Assembly (NCBI RefSeq): GCF_003258315.1 | Contig: NZ_CP030032.1 | Span: 100,001-164,000, forward strand | Length of the DNA stretch: 64,000 nucleotides | Source: Bradymonas sediminis | GTDB taxonomy: Bacteria; Myxococcota_A; Bradymonadia; Bradymonadales; Bradymonadaceae | Direction: 5' to 3' | Part shown: piece by piece, positions 26,018 to 36,448 of the stretch | How positions within the stretch are numbered: position 1 is the first letter of the stretch | Layout: each line of letters opens with the position of its first letter | Made by a program: the position numbers and the translations under genes | Notes under the pieces: generated by a model | What the model was told of the DNA's origin: nothing | The model's database searches: none | Seen by the model: the letters and a program-made list of their open reading frames with translations, nothing else

Positions 26018-28813
26018 ATGAAGCTCACACCGATGTTGCGCCAATATCTGGAAGTAAAAGAGCGTTTTCCCGGCTCGATTCTTTTCTTCCGCCTGGGCGA
26101 TTTCTACGAGATGTTTTTTGAGGACGCGAAGACCAGCGCGCGGGAGTTGGGGCTGACGCTGACGGCGCGTGGGAAGAATAAAAACGCGGTGCCGATGGCG
26201 GGGGTGCCGCATCACGCGGCGGCCGGGTATATCGACCGGCTGGTCGACAAGGGATTCTCGGTGGCGATCTGTGAGCAGGTCGAAGATGTGGCGGACGCCA
26301 AGGGGATCGTGAAGCGCGACGTGACGCGGGTGGTGACGCCCGGGGTGTTGCTCGACAGCGACTCGCTCGATGAGAAGGCGCCCAATTATGTCGCGGCCAT
26401 CGCGGTCGGTTCGGCCAGCGAGGCGGCCCGGGCAGGCCAGGAGCTCACCTATGGGCTGGCCTATTTGGATGTGTCGACCGGTGATTTTCAGGTCACGGAG
26501 TTGCGCGGTCGCGCCGAGCTTTTGAGCGAGCTGAACCGCGTGGAGCCGCGCGAATTGTTGATCCCGCAGGCCGAAGAGGGCGACGCTGTTTTTGCCGAGA
26601 GTAACGCCCAGGACGATGACGGCCGGCCGCGAATCAGCGGGCATTTTGAGGCCATGCGCGCCCAGCTGGAGGGCGTGTTTTTAAGGCCGCGCTCGCCGAA
26701 ATGCTACGCCTCAAAACACCTGCTGGAGCGCGTCGCCGCCGGGCCGCGCCTGGCCGACGACCTGGCGAGCGACGCGTATTTTTTGAAGAGCGCGGCGGTC
26801 GAAAAGATCTTCGCGCGCGTCCATGACTTCAACTTCGAGGGCGGCGAGGCGGTGGCCAAGGCGGCCTGCGCGGTGCTCGATTATCTGGTCGAGACGCGCC
26901 GCGGTGTGCCGGCCAATATTCAGGCGGTCGAGCCGTATCGGGCGCGCTCCTTCCTGGTGATCGACGAGTCCACCAAGGCGAATCTTGAGCTGACCAAGAC
27001 GCTGATGGGCGCGCGCCGAAGCGGCAGCCTGCTGGGGGTCATCGACAAGACCACCACCGCCATGGGCGCGCGCAGGCTTCGCCAATGGCTCAACTATCCG
27101 CTGGTCGACGCCACGCGCATCCGCAATCGCCACGACGCGGTCGAGGAGATGCTGCGCTTCCCGGCGCTTCGCGAGGATATCCGCAACGCCCTGGGCGAGG
27201 TCTACGATATCGAGCGGCTGTGCGCCAAGATCTCGTCGGGCAGCGCGAACGCGCGTGACCTGCGCAGTCTTCTAAAGACCTTGAGCATCATCCCCGAGGT
27301 CAAGGAAGTGCTGGCCGATTGCGAGTCGGAGTTCCTGGTCTCCCTGGACGAAAGCCTCGACCCCTGCCCGGAGCTGCGCGACCTGATCGAGCGCGCGATC
27401 GTCGATGACCCGCCGATCGAGTTGACCGAGGGGCGGCTGTTTAGGGCCGGATTCCACGCCGAACTCGACGAGCTGATCGACCTGTCGGAGCACGGCAAGG
27501 ACTGGCTGCTCAATTACGCGGCCGAGCAGAAACAAGCGACCGATATCAGCAGCCTGAAGATCAAATATAATAAGGTCTTTGGCTACTTTTTGGAGGTCAC
27601 CAAGTCGAACCTGGACCTGGTCCCCGAGCACTATATTCGCAAGCAAACGCTGGCGAACGCGGAGCGCTATTATACCCCGGAGCTCAAGGAGATGGAGGAG
27701 AAGATCCTGAGCGCCGATGACAAGCGTAAGACGCTGGAATACCAGCTCTTTCAGGAGCTCCGCCAGACCGTCGGCCTGGAGGTCGGCGCGCTGCTTCGCA
27801 CGGCGAGCGAATTGGCCAATCTCGACGTGATCGCGGGGCTCTCGGAGTTGGCCGCGCGCCTGGAATACACGCGCCCGACCATCTGCGATGAGCCGGTCAT
27901 CGAGATCGACGAGGGCCGCCACCCGGTGGTCGAGAGCACGCTCAAAGACGAGCGTTTCGTGCCCAACTCGGTGCGCATGTCGCCGGAGCGCCGCCTGCTC
28001 ATCATCACCGGGCCGAATATGGCCGGTAAGTCGACGGTCATCCGCCAGGTCGCGCTGATTAGCCTGCTCGCCCAGATGGGCTCCTTTGTGCCGGCGAAGA
28101 GCGCCCGGCTCGGGCTGGTCGATAAAATATTTAGCCGCGTGGGCGCCAGCGATAACCTGGCCCGCGGCCAGTCGACCTTTATGGTCGAGATGACCGAGGC
28201 CGCGCATATCCTCAATAACGCGACCGACAAGAGTCTGGTCATTCTCGATGAGATTGGCCGCGGCACCTCGACCTTCGACGGGCTGTCGATCGCCTGGGCG
28301 GTGGCCGAGTATCTGCACGATAAACTTCAATCAAAGACGATGTTCGCCACGCATTATCACGAGCTGACCGAGCTGGTGCGCACCCTGGACGGGGCGCATA
28401 ACCTGTCGATCGCGGTCAAGGAGTGGAACGACGATATTATCTTTTTGCGCAAACTCGTCGACGGCGAGGCCAACCGCTCCTACGGCATCCAGGTCGGCAA
28501 GCTCGCCGGGCTGCCCGAGCCGGTGGTCGCGCGCGCCAAGCAGGTGCTCGAGAACCTCGAGGGCGGCCAATTCGACGAGCGCGGCGTGCCGCGCGCCGGG
28601 CGTCAGCCGGGCAAACCCGCGCCGGTGACCGCGCGAAATAACCCCAATCAGCTCGGCCTCTTCCAAGCTCCCCCGGCGCTCGACCCCGCCCAACAGGCGG
28701 CCCTGGAGCGCATTCAGGGATTAAATCCCAATACAATGACGCCGCTTGAAGCGCTTAATATTTTAGGTGAATTGGTGGGCCTTGTGGGCTCGTCCGACGA
28801 CCTCAACAACTGA
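26018..28813 (+). CDS. mutS: DNA mismatch repair protein MutS
   Basis: About 931 residues (E. coli 853). The mismatch-reading Phe-x-Glu is in GDFYEMFFEDA near residue 30, followed by the connector and lever domains. The C-terminal ABC-type ATPase has Walker A TGPNMAGKSTVIRQVALI near 665, LVILDEIGRGTSTFDG, and FATHYHELTEL. MutS finds base mismatches after replication and calls in MutL; mutL is not in the window. The ATG at 26018 is preferred over the in-frame TTG at 26009. It is followed after 85 bp by a lipoprotein gene on the same strand. Confidence 0.97.
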   Translation: MKLTPMLRQYLEVKERFPGSILFFRLGDFYEMFFEDAKTSARELGLTLTARGKNKNAVPMAGVPHHAAAGYIDRLVDKGFSVAICEQVEDVADAKGIVKRDVTRVVTPGVLLDSDSLDEKAPNYVAAIAVGSASEAARAGQELTYGLAYLDVSTGDFQVTELRGRAELLSELNRVEPRELLIPQAEEGDAVFAESNAQDDDGRPRISGHFEAMRAQLEGVFLRPRSPKCYASKHLLERVAAGPRLADDLASDAYFLKSAAVEKIFARVHDFNFEGGEAVAKAACAVLDYLVETRRGVPANIQAVEPYRARSFLVIDESTKANLELTKTLMGARRSGSLLGVIDKTTTAMGARRLRQWLNYPLVDATRIRNRHDAVEEMLRFPALREDIRNALGEVYDIERLCAKISSGSANARDLRSLLKTLSIIPEVKEVLADCESEFLVSLDESLDPCPELRDLIERAIVDDPPIELTEGRLFRAGFHAELDELIDLSEHGKDWLLNYAAEQKQATDISSLKIKYNKVFGYFLEVTKSNLDLVPEHYIRKQTLANAERYYTPELKEMEEKILSADDKRKTLEYQLFQELRQTVGLEVGALLRTASELANLDVIAGLSELAARLEYTRPTICDEPVIEIDEGRHPVVESTLKDERFVPNSVRMSPERRLLIITGPNMAGKSTVIRQVALISLLAQMGSFVPAKSARLGLVDKIFSRVGASDNLARGQSTFMVEMTEAAHILNNATDKSLVILDEIGRGTSTFDGLSIAWAVAEYLHDKLQSKTMFATHYHELTELVRTLDGAHNLSIAVKEWNDDIIFLRKLVDGEANRSYGIQVGKLAGLPEPVVARAKQVLENLEGGQFDERGVPRAGRQPGKPAPVTARNNPNQLGLFQAPPALDPAQQAALERIQGLNPNTMTPLEALNILGELVGLVGSSDDLNN

Positions 28814-28898
28814 TGGACACCCGATCATGCGGACCCGAATTGCGTTAGTATCGCCCCATAAATATTCAACTTCTCGAGGGCGTCTGGGGAGCTTGAAG

Positions 28899-30764
28899 AT
28901 GCTCGTGCTGACCTGCCTGTTGAGCATGGCTGCGTTTAGCGTTGGCTGCTCAAGCTCGAAGTCCCACGAGCTCGACCCCTTCGGCCTGGCCGATGAGCCC
29001 GATCCCAACGACCTGCTCGACGAGGAGATCAAGCCGCGGCGCGGGACGCCTGCGCGCGCGCGTCGCAGCGCCGCGGTCGACCAGCCGTTGCTCGTCTTGC
29101 CGCTGCCGAAGGCCGAGACCAGCAAGACGATCGACGGGGACTTTAGCGATTGGAATACCCGCAAAGTGCGCACCTTTGGCAGCTCCAAGCATATCGTCAC
29201 CGGCGAGGAGTTCTGGGGCGGGGCGAAGGACGCGAGTTTTAGCGTGGGGGTGGAGGCCGACGAGGGGTATGTCTATTTCTCGGTCGCGGTGCGCGACGAC
29301 GTGGTTATCGACGCGGAGTCCCAGGATATCATGTCGGACGGCGTCATCATCTGGTTGCAGGACCCGAAGCTTGAGTCGGTCATCGCCTCGCTGCCCGACG
29401 GGATGGCCAAAAGACACGATATCGGCTCGGAGAGCGCGATTTTATTCACGCCGGACGGGCAATTCTGGCGCTTCGATCGCCCGGATGGGGCGCTGCACCG
29501 CGCCGGCATCACCGCGGCGACCAAGAAGACCAAGGACGGCTATAACGTGGAGGTGGCGTTGACGCTGGGCGTCATCGGGCAGGTGGCCACGCTGCCGACC
29601 GAGGCGGTGGCGTTTCGCGTTGAGCTATTGGACGGCGATGAGGCCGGGCGCCGCGGTGAGCAGACGCGCCTGAGCATGTTACCGGACCCGCTGGGCCCGC
29701 GCTTTGCCCGCTACGAGGTGGGCGGCTGGCTGCCGTTCTCGCAGGCTAAGGGCCAGCCGCCGCGCCCAGGCGCGCTGGGGCGCTGGGTGCTCAACGGCGA
29801 CACCTGGTATTATGATAGCTTCGAGGTCGTGCCCAACAGTTGGCTCCTGCTCCAAGACACCAGTGAGTTCGAGGAGACGCTGGCCAAGACCGATGTCTTC
29901 GACGAAATTTGCCCGCTGGCCACCAGTGAGCGCGAGCTGGTCGAGGCGTATCAATCCACCCGCGGGACGCAGCGCGCCGGGCTGCTTTTGTGCGGGCCGC
30001 GCGCGCCGGGCAATCGTTGCCCGAGCGACGCCCAGAGCGAGCTCTATTGGCTAAATCTGGAGCGCCAGGGCGAGGACTGGAGCCTGGCAAAGCACGCGAA
30101 GGTCACGCCCGAGCCGCTGCAACAATGCGCCAAGACGCCGCGAAAGGGGGGCGATTTCTACTCGGAATTCTCGCTTCTCCCGCTGGAGATGCTCGGCCCG
30201 ACGGTGTGGGGCATCGGCTGGCATAAGGGGTATTCGGACCGCAAGGAGCGATCGCTTGAGCGGGGGGTATGGTTCGCCAATCCCGACCTCCCCACGCCCT
30301 ATATGGGGACCGCGATCGCTGAGAAGACTCGCGCTCGTACGCGCGAGCGCACGCTCTCAAAGAGCCATGTCTATCTGGCGTTGGTCGACGACGTGGCCGG
30401 CCTCGATATCTGTGAGGTGGAGCGTATTCAGGAGCAGCAATGCAGCGGGCTGGACCGGCGCTGCGCCACCACTGAGTTCGGGGAGTCGGTGCAGGTGCAC
30501 GTGAAGTTATGGTCCCCGCATAAGCAGCGCTTCGAGACCTATCTGCAGACCAAACATCGCGGCTGCAGCGCGGCGACCTTCGACTTCAACGAGCGTCGCG
30601 GTTTTATGCTCCTCGTCGAGCCGGGGCGCCTGGGCGCGCTCGCCTCGCCGGCGAATCCGGGGTCGAAGCGTCGCAGGCAAGAGGTTGTGGCGCCGGTCGA
30701 GGTCCCGGCGGCCGCCGAGCCCGAAGCCGCACCTGCACCCGCCAAGGGGGTCGACCTCTTCTGA
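28899..30764 (+). CDS. Lipoprotein with CBM9/DOMON-like N-terminal domain
   Basis: About 621 residues. ATG 28899 has GGGGA 8 bp upstream and starts a compact signal peptide with lipobox FSVGC; upstream in-frame starts at 28767 and 28827 would give implausibly long leaders. After an acidic/Arg-rich linker, residues ~75-250 resemble the carbohydrate-binding module 9-like sandwich often found in deltaproteobacterial envelope proteins (KTIDGDFSDWNTRKV, VYFSVAVRDDVVI, DGVIIWLQD, DGYNVEVALTL). The C-terminal half has many Cys (CGPRAPGNRCPSD, CEVERIQEQQCSGLDRRC), likely disulfide-bonded, and ends in an Ala/Pro/Glu-rich tail. Ligand unknown. It is probably anchored in the outer membrane. Confidence 0.75.
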   Translation: MLVLTCLLSMAAFSVGCSSSKSHELDPFGLADEPDPNDLLDEEIKPRRGTPARARRSAAVDQPLLVLPLPKAETSKTIDGDFSDWNTRKVRTFGSSKHIVTGEEFWGGAKDASFSVGVEADEGYVYFSVAVRDDVVIDAESQDIMSDGVIIWLQDPKLESVIASLPDGMAKRHDIGSESAILFTPDGQFWRFDRPDGALHRAGITAATKKTKDGYNVEVALTLGVIGQVATLPTEAVAFRVELLDGDEAGRRGEQTRLSMLPDPLGPRFARYEVGGWLPFSQAKGQPPRPGALGRWVLNGDTWYYDSFEVVPNSWLLLQDTSEFEETLAKTDVFDEICPLATSERELVEAYQSTRGTQRAGLLLCGPRAPGNRCPSDAQSELYWLNLERQGEDWSLAKHAKVTPEPLQQCAKTPRKGGDFYSEFSLLPLEMLGPTVWGIGWHKGYSDRKERSLERGVWFANPDLPTPYMGTAIAEKTRARTRERTLSKSHVYLALVDDVAGLDICEVERIQEQQCSGLDRRCATTEFGESVQVHVKLWSPHKQRFETYLQTKHRGCSAATFDFNERRGFMLLVEPGRLGALASPANPGSKRRRQEVVAPVEVPAAAEPEAAPAPAKGVDLF

Positions 30765-30790
30765 TTGGCGAGTGAGACGGGCTGATGGCC

Positions 30791-30837
30791 CACATAAAAA
30801 AGCGCCCGGCCGAGTTGGCCGGGCGCTTTTTTATGTG
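30791..30837. terminator. Bidirectional terminator
   Basis: A perfect 21-bp inverted repeat with a GC core (AGCGCCCGGCC) flanked by A-run and T-run on either side of a GAGTT loop. It serves the lipoprotein gene on + and the carbonic anhydrase gene on -. Confidence 0.95.
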
Positions 30838-30856
30838 CTGAAGTTTGGTCGAATCA

Positions 30857-31375
30857 TTAAGATGATGCGTGGCGCTGGGCCAGCGCGACATAGTGGTCGG
30901 CGGACTTGCGGAAGCCCGCGACCTCTTCGTCGCTGAGCGGGCGCACGGTGCGCGCCGGGCTTCCCAGGATCAGGCTGCGCGGCTCGAAGGTCTTTCCGGG
31001 GGTGACCACAGCGCCCGCGGCCACCAGGCAATTGTCGGGGATCACGGCGCCATCCAGGATGATGCTCCCCATGCCGATCAGGCAGTTATCGCCGATGGTG
31101 CAGGCGTGAACCAGCGCTTTGTGCCCGATGGTGACGCCTTCCCCGATAATCGTGGGGAATTTGCCGCTCTCGATATGAATGACGGTGCCGTCCTGGATAT
31201 TGGTGCGCGCGCCGACGCTGATATGCTCGAGGTCGCCGCGCAGCACGGCGTTATACCAGACGCTGGCGTCGTCCCCGAGCGCCACGTTGCCGATGACGCG
31301 CGCGCCCGGGGCGATATACACCCGGGCGCCCAGCGAGGGCCGCGCGCCCTCAAATGGTAGAAGTTGGTCGCTCAC
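30857..31375 (-). CDS. Gamma-carbonic anhydrase-like hexapeptide-repeat protein (YrdA/CaiE type)
   Basis: 172 residues of left-handed beta-helix (repeats such as VYIAPGARVIGNVALGDDASVWYNAVLRGD). The three zinc-ligand His expected of gamma-class carbonic anhydrases are present (VIHIES and IGHKALVHAC), followed by MGSIILDGAVI and a C-terminal helix. Relatives include active carbonic anhydrases and acyl-related proteins of unknown activity. It starts with GTG overlapping the TGA of the upstream kinase-like gene (GTGA), so the two are co-translated. Confidence 0.87.
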   Translation of the reverse strand: MSDQLLPFEGARPSLGARVYIAPGARVIGNVALGDDASVWYNAVLRGDLEHISVGARTNIQDGTVIHIESGKFPTIIGEGVTIGHKALVHACTIGDNCLIGMGSIILDGAVIPDNCLVAAGAVVTPGKTFEPRSLILGSPARTVRPLSDEEVAGFRKSADHYVALAQRHASS

Positions 31376-33171
31376 GCGTCCTCTTCTTCGAACATATCGC
31401 CGTATTTATCGAGCTTTCCGAGCACATCATCGGCGGCGACGTCTTCGTCGACCTCGGAGTCAGCGTCGAATGCGCTGTCTTCGACGTCGCTGTCCTCGTC
31501 GGCGACGCTGTCTTCGTATTCGCCCTCGAAGTCGTCGGCGAAGTCAGCCTCGACCGGCGCAGCCGGGGCCTGCGCGACGAAGGTGGCGGCCCCGCCGGCG
31601 GGCGCCGAGGAGGCCAGCTCGATGCCGCCGAGCTCGCCGAACTCGATGGGGTCGCGCATGAAGAGGATGCCCGAGCGGTTGTCGAGCAGGTTCATGACGT
31701 CTTCGGCCTGATAGAGCTCCTGGAGGATCTCCTGGACGTTGAGGAAGCGGTCGGCCGGGTCATCCACCGACATCTTGTCGAAGATATCATCCAGGCTGCG
31801 CGGGATATCCGGGTAGAAGCTCGACGGCATCGGCGAGCGCCGCCCGGGGACTTTGCCCGTGAGCATCTCGTAGAGCATGATCCCGAGCGAGTAGATATCG
31901 CTCTGCTCGGTGGCCGAGTTCGGGTTCTGGAATTGCTCCGGGCTCATATAGGCGACGGTGCCCACGCCGACATAGACATGCGCGGTGTTGGCGTCTTCGC
32001 GCTCGACCACATTGGCCATGCCGAAGTCGCTGATCATGGCGTTGCCGGCGGCGTCCAGCACGACGTTCTCGGGCTTGAGGTTGCCGTGGACGATGCCGTT
32101 GTCGTGGGCGGTGCTCAGGGCGCTCAAGATCTGCATAAAATATTTGAGCGCGACGCTAAGCGTGGGGCGATCCGGCATCTCGATGAGGCGGCGCAGGTTT
32201 CCGCGCGGGGCGTATTGCGTGACCACATAGGGGAATTCGGCGTCGGTCTCAATGTCGAGCACCTGCACGATATTCGGGTGCACCAGGCTCGCCTGGCGCT
32301 GCACGACCTCGGTGAAGCTCGCGATGATATCGTCGCGCTTGACGCCGGCGAAGACGTTAAAGACCTGGTCGACGACCTTGAGCGCGACGTCGCGCTTGAG
32401 CTTGACCTGGTTGGCACGGAACACGGTGCCGACGCCGCCGACGCCCAATTCCTCGGTGCGCTGATAGAGTTCGGCTCCGTTGGCGGAGGCTGGCGTTGCT
32501 TGGTTCTGCCCTGGATTGTTCATTGCGTCTCTTTGTGCGGTCGGTCGCTCGTGATTGGAATTAACATCGCCGGCGGGGTCCAAATCGGTCGCTGGCGGTG
32601 CGCTGGCGGGCCCGGGCCCATCGAAAACTCGGTCGGACATCAGGTCGAGAGCTGCCTCATCGGTCAGCGGCTCGTCGGCCGCAGCGTCGCTCGGCGAGTC
32701 TTCGAAGTTATATGAATCACTGCTGATTGCGTCGTCGAAGGGGGCGCTGATCTCCTCGGCGTCGGAGCCGTCGCTTAAGCGCATATCATCGAAGCCGGAG
32801 GCCATCTCATCGATGAGCCCGTCGCCGAGCATGCCGTCGAGCGCCATCGCGTCATCGTCGGCCGCGCTGGGCTCCACGATCTGGTCGGCGAACGCCTGGG
32901 CGACCTGGGCGCTCCAGCTGTCCGTATTCTGCAGAGCGTCGCGCCCGGCGTCGGTCAGTGCGAGCTCATCGGCGATGCGGTTATAGGTCAGGAAATTCTG
33001 ATCCTCGAGGAATCGAATATACGTAAGAATATGCAGGTGGAGCTCGGAGAGCCCGCGCTGAATCGCGTCATAATGCGCGACTTTTCCATCATCTTCTTCG
33101 ATACGAACGTCGTCGAGGATATCGGTAAGGTCTTGGAGGATATCCTCAAGCGATGGGCCCTGGTCTGGCAT
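31372..33171 (-). CDS. Ser/Thr kinase-fold protein with Asn in place of the catalytic Asp
   Basis: 599 residues. Residues 1-100 form a helical, winged-helix-like domain (FLTYNRIADELALTDAGRDAL); an acidic linker follows to ~230. The kinase fold spans ~235-500: Gly loop ELGVGGVGTVF, ATP Lys in DVALKVV (K265), SDFGMANV (D382), GTVAYMSPEQF, SDIYSLGIMLYEMLTGKVP. The catalytic loop reads HGNLKPEN (362-369), so the HRD Asp is Asn364 (codon AAC). That predicts weak or absent phosphotransfer, though ATP may still bind. The tail is strongly acidic (ends DKYGDMFEEEDA) with no membrane segment. Start ATG with AGGAG 8 bp upstream. It is coupled to the carbonic anhydrase-like gene. Confidence 0.88.
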   Translation of the reverse strand: MPDQGPSLEDILQDLTDILDDVRIEEDDGKVAHYDAIQRGLSELHLHILTYIRFLEDQNFLTYNRIADELALTDAGRDALQNTDSWSAQVAQAFADQIVEPSAADDDAMALDGMLGDGLIDEMASGFDDMRLSDGSDAEEISAPFDDAISSDSYNFEDSPSDAAADEPLTDEAALDLMSDRVFDGPGPASAPPATDLDPAGDVNSNHERPTAQRDAMNNPGQNQATPASANGAELYQRTEELGVGGVGTVFRANQVKLKRDVALKVVDQVFNVFAGVKRDDIIASFTEVVQRQASLVHPNIVQVLDIETDAEFPYVVTQYAPRGNLRRLIEMPDRPTLSVALKYFMQILSALSTAHDNGIVHGNLKPENVVLDAAGNAMISDFGMANVVEREDANTAHVYVGVGTVAYMSPEQFQNPNSATEQSDIYSLGIMLYEMLTGKVPGRRSPMPSSFYPDIPRSLDDIFDKMSVDDPADRFLNVQEILQELYQAEDVMNLLDNRSGILFMRDPIEFGELGGIELASSAPAGGAATFVAQAPAAPVEADFADDFEGEYEDSVADEDSDVEDSAFDADSEVDEDVAADDVLGKLDKYGDMFEEEDA

Positions 33172-33295
33172 GCTGATGGCTCCTGCGTCTCAGTGACTGA
33201 GGTGGTGAATACACTGAAATCGACCATATACCATCGCTGGGGAATGGGGCAATGCGCATCGGGGGGAAAATAGACGACGGGCGGCGAGGCACGAA

Positions 33296-33333
33296 AAAGC
33301 CCCCGCGGCGCGTCGGGCGCCGGGGGGGGGCTT
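33296..33333 (-). terminator. Terminator of the N-formylglutamate amidohydrolase gene
   Basis: Read on the - strand: a stem of AGCCCCC...GGCGC with GCGCC...GGGGGCT around CCGAC, followed by TTTTT. It includes a run of nine C (G on +). It lies just past the gene's stop at 33356. Confidence 0.75.
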
Positions 33334-33355
33334 GAGAGGCGGGGGCGGTATGGGC

Positions 33356-34195
33356 TTATTTCACGTCCATATCGGCCAGCTTGCCCAGCAGCGACGAGCA
33401 GGCTTTGCGCAGCCGCTCGATGCCGGGCATATCGATCGCGAAGGTGCGCTCGTTCATATAGAGGTCGCGGTTGATCTCGATCTGGATGGCGTGGATGTCG
33501 TTTTTGGGACGCCCGTAGTTGCGCGTGATCCAGCCGCCCTTATAGGGCTCGTTGGTCTTGACCGAGAAGGACAGGTCGCGGAAATGCTCCTCGACCGTCC
33601 AGGTCAGCGTCACGTCGCAGGATTGGCCGTCGGCGTTGCCCGGCACGATATCGGCGCGGCGGGTGCCCGGGTCGGTGTGGCCGCTGCGGCCCTTGGAGGG
33701 CATCGAGTGGCCGTCGACCAGGATGCAATAGCCGAATTGCTTGCGGATCCGGGCGATCTCTTCGCTGAGCGCCTGGTGATAGGGGTGGTAGAAGGTGTTG
33801 AGGCGGCGCTCGAAGGCGGCCTTCGACATCGGCGCGGCCATCACCTCTTGCCCGCTGGTGGTGGTGCGCCAGACGACCCCGCGGTCCCGATAATAGCCGG
33901 GCTCGTGGATGCGCACGCCGCCGCGAACGGTCTCGGGGGAGACATCGTCGGGGGCGCGGTTGAGGTCGACGACGTAGCGCGAGACCTGCGAGGCGATCAG
34001 CGTAGCGCCCAGGCTCGGCGCGTCCTGCCAGATCTGATCGACGTAGAGGTCGAGGTCGCGCTTTAAAATGCGACGACCCACGACCATCTCTTTGCGCACG
34101 TCATCGGGGATCCACTCGCCGGCATGCGGCACGTCGACGATGACCGGGAGAAGTTGCTCTTCTGGGCGTTCTATTCGGAAATAAGGCTCAGACAT
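33356..34195 (-). CDS. N-formylglutamate amidohydrolase family protein
   Basis: 279 residues. It matches the FGase (HutG-type) family: PVIVDVPHAGEWIPDDVR at the N-terminus (zinc-binding region), RYVVDLNRAPDD, ILVDGHSMPSKGRSGHTDPG in the centre, and GWITRNYGRPKNDIHAIQIEINRDLYMNE near the end. Members hydrolyse N-formyl-L-glutamate to formate and glutamate in histidine breakdown or handle related N-acyl acidic substrates; no other hut genes are nearby, so the substrate is open. Start ATG has an AGGAAAGAG purine stretch upstream. Confidence 0.88.
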   Translation of the reverse strand: MSEPYFRIERPEEQLLPVIVDVPHAGEWIPDDVRKEMVVGRRILKRDLDLYVDQIWQDAPSLGATLIASQVSRYVVDLNRAPDDVSPETVRGGVRIHEPGYYRDRGVVWRTTTSGQEVMAAPMSKAAFERRLNTFYHPYHQALSEEIARIRKQFGYCILVDGHSMPSKGRSGHTDPGTRRADIVPGNADGQSCDVTLTWTVEEHFRDLSFSVKTNEPYKGGWITRNYGRPKNDIHAIQIEINRDLYMNERTFAIDMPGIERLRKACSSLLGKLADMDVK

Positions 34196-34323
34196 AACGC
34201 TAAACTCTTTCCTCGCAAAGCAGAGGCAGTGGAAGCTGCAGATAACCCTTGCATAGCATATATGATCGGCAGTGAATACAGATTATTCGCGTTTTTGTAG
34301 TCGAAACACAAGGGGCAACTTCG

Positions 34324-35520
34324 TCAGCGCTGGGCGGCGCGGATTTCTTCCTGGACATAGGGATCTTGCTCGGCCCCGGCGGCCTCGCAAAGTATCTGAG
34401 CCGCCGCGTCGCCGCCCACCTGACCGAGCGCCCAGGCAATATGACCGCGCACGAGCGGCTCAGGCTCGTCTTTGAGCAATCTTTCGCCCAGCAGTTCGAC
34501 GATGGATTCGTCGCCGCTTTGGGCGAATGTATTGCCGATGACCACCGCGGCGTTGCGCCGAAGACCGCGTAATTTGGCGCGTTTGATGGCCGATTTGCTA
34601 AAATGCTCGACATAATCGGGCAGGTCGAAACACAGCAGTCTCTGCAGGGTCAGGCTGCGGTAGATCTCGCGGGTCTGAAAGCTCGCGTCCTCGGAGGGCT
34701 CGGCTTTGGAGTTCCAGGGGCAGACCACCTGGCAGATATCGCAGCCGAAAATATGGTCGCCGATTAAGGGGCGAAGCGCCCGCGGGATCGGGCCGCGCAG
34801 CTCGATGGTCAGATACGAGATGCAGCGGCGCGCGTCGATCACCGCCGGGCTGATGATCGCGTTGGTGGGGCAGGCGTCGATGCATTTGGAGCAGGTGCCG
34901 CAGCGGTCCGGGACCATCGGGTGGGTGGCCTCCAGGTCCAGGTCGACCAGGACCTCGGCGATAAACGAGAAGGAGCCGATCTCCGGGTTGATGAGCATCG
35001 CGTTCTTCCCCACCCACCCGAGCCCCGCCAGCGCGGCCAGGTCGCGCTCGAGGATCGGGGCGGTGTCGGTGGCCGGGCGGGTGCCGCAGTCGGCGCCGGT
35101 CTCGGCGTGGATAAACGCGGCGAGCTCGCGCATGCGCTCCCAGAGGGTGTCGTGGTAATCGTCGCCGTGGGCGTAGCGCGCGATGCGCAGGCCGCCGGCT
35201 AAAAGATCGGCCTCGCGATAATAATTCTTGAGCAGCACCACCACGCTGCGCGTGCCTTCCTCCATCTTGGTCGGGTCGACGCGAAGCTCATGGTGGCGGT
35301 CGAGGTAATTCATCGCCCCGTGGCGCCCCTCTTTGAGCCACTCCAGATATTGCTCGGCGTGCTTGAGGCGCCCGGCGGGGACGATGGCCGCGCGGTCAAA
35401 GCCCAGCTCGATCGCGCGCGCCATGATCTTGTCGCTGAGCGTCGGCTCGCCTTCGGGTTTGTTCGCGTCAGGTTGTTCGCCGCTCGATTGTTCGGCGCCA
35501 GAAACTTCGCTTGAAGACAT
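34324..35520 (-). CDS. queG: Epoxyqueuosine reductase (QueG)
   Basis: 398 residues from ATG 35520; an open frame runs to 35673 but lacks homology there. The N-terminal part carries the QueG fold (SVVVLLKNYYREADLL, IARYAHGDDYHDTL, ERDLAALAGLGWVGKNAMLI). Two 4Fe-4S motifs follow: CGTCSKCIDACP and CDICQVVCPWN. A C-terminal HEAT-repeat region (residues ~300-398) completes the protein. QueG performs the last step of queuosine synthesis on tRNA, removing the epoxide oxygen with cobalamin. No other que genes are seen here. It is divergent from the MoxR gene. Confidence 0.93.
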   Translation of the reverse strand: MSSSEVSGAEQSSGEQPDANKPEGEPTLSDKIMARAIELGFDRAAIVPAGRLKHAEQYLEWLKEGRHGAMNYLDRHHELRVDPTKMEEGTRSVVVLLKNYYREADLLAGGLRIARYAHGDDYHDTLWERMRELAAFIHAETGADCGTRPATDTAPILERDLAALAGLGWVGKNAMLINPEIGSFSFIAEVLVDLDLEATHPMVPDRCGTCSKCIDACPTNAIISPAVIDARRCISYLTIELRGPIPRALRPLIGDHIFGCDICQVVCPWNSKAEPSEDASFQTREIYRSLTLQRLLCFDLPDYVEHFSKSAIKRAKLRGLRRNAAVVIGNTFAQSGDESIVELLGERLLKDEPEPLVRGHIAWALGQVGGDAAAQILCEAAGAEQDPYVQEEIRAAQR

Positions 35521-35626
35521 CGCAACTCGTGATAGATGGTAGCAGCGTCGGGCGGAATAAAAGCAGCGCCTCGACGTTTGATTTCCGACTTTAGATTGTC
35601 CCTTCTTTTGCCCAAACCGACGACTT

Positions 35627-36447
<821 letters not shown>

Positions 36448-36448
<1 letters not shown>

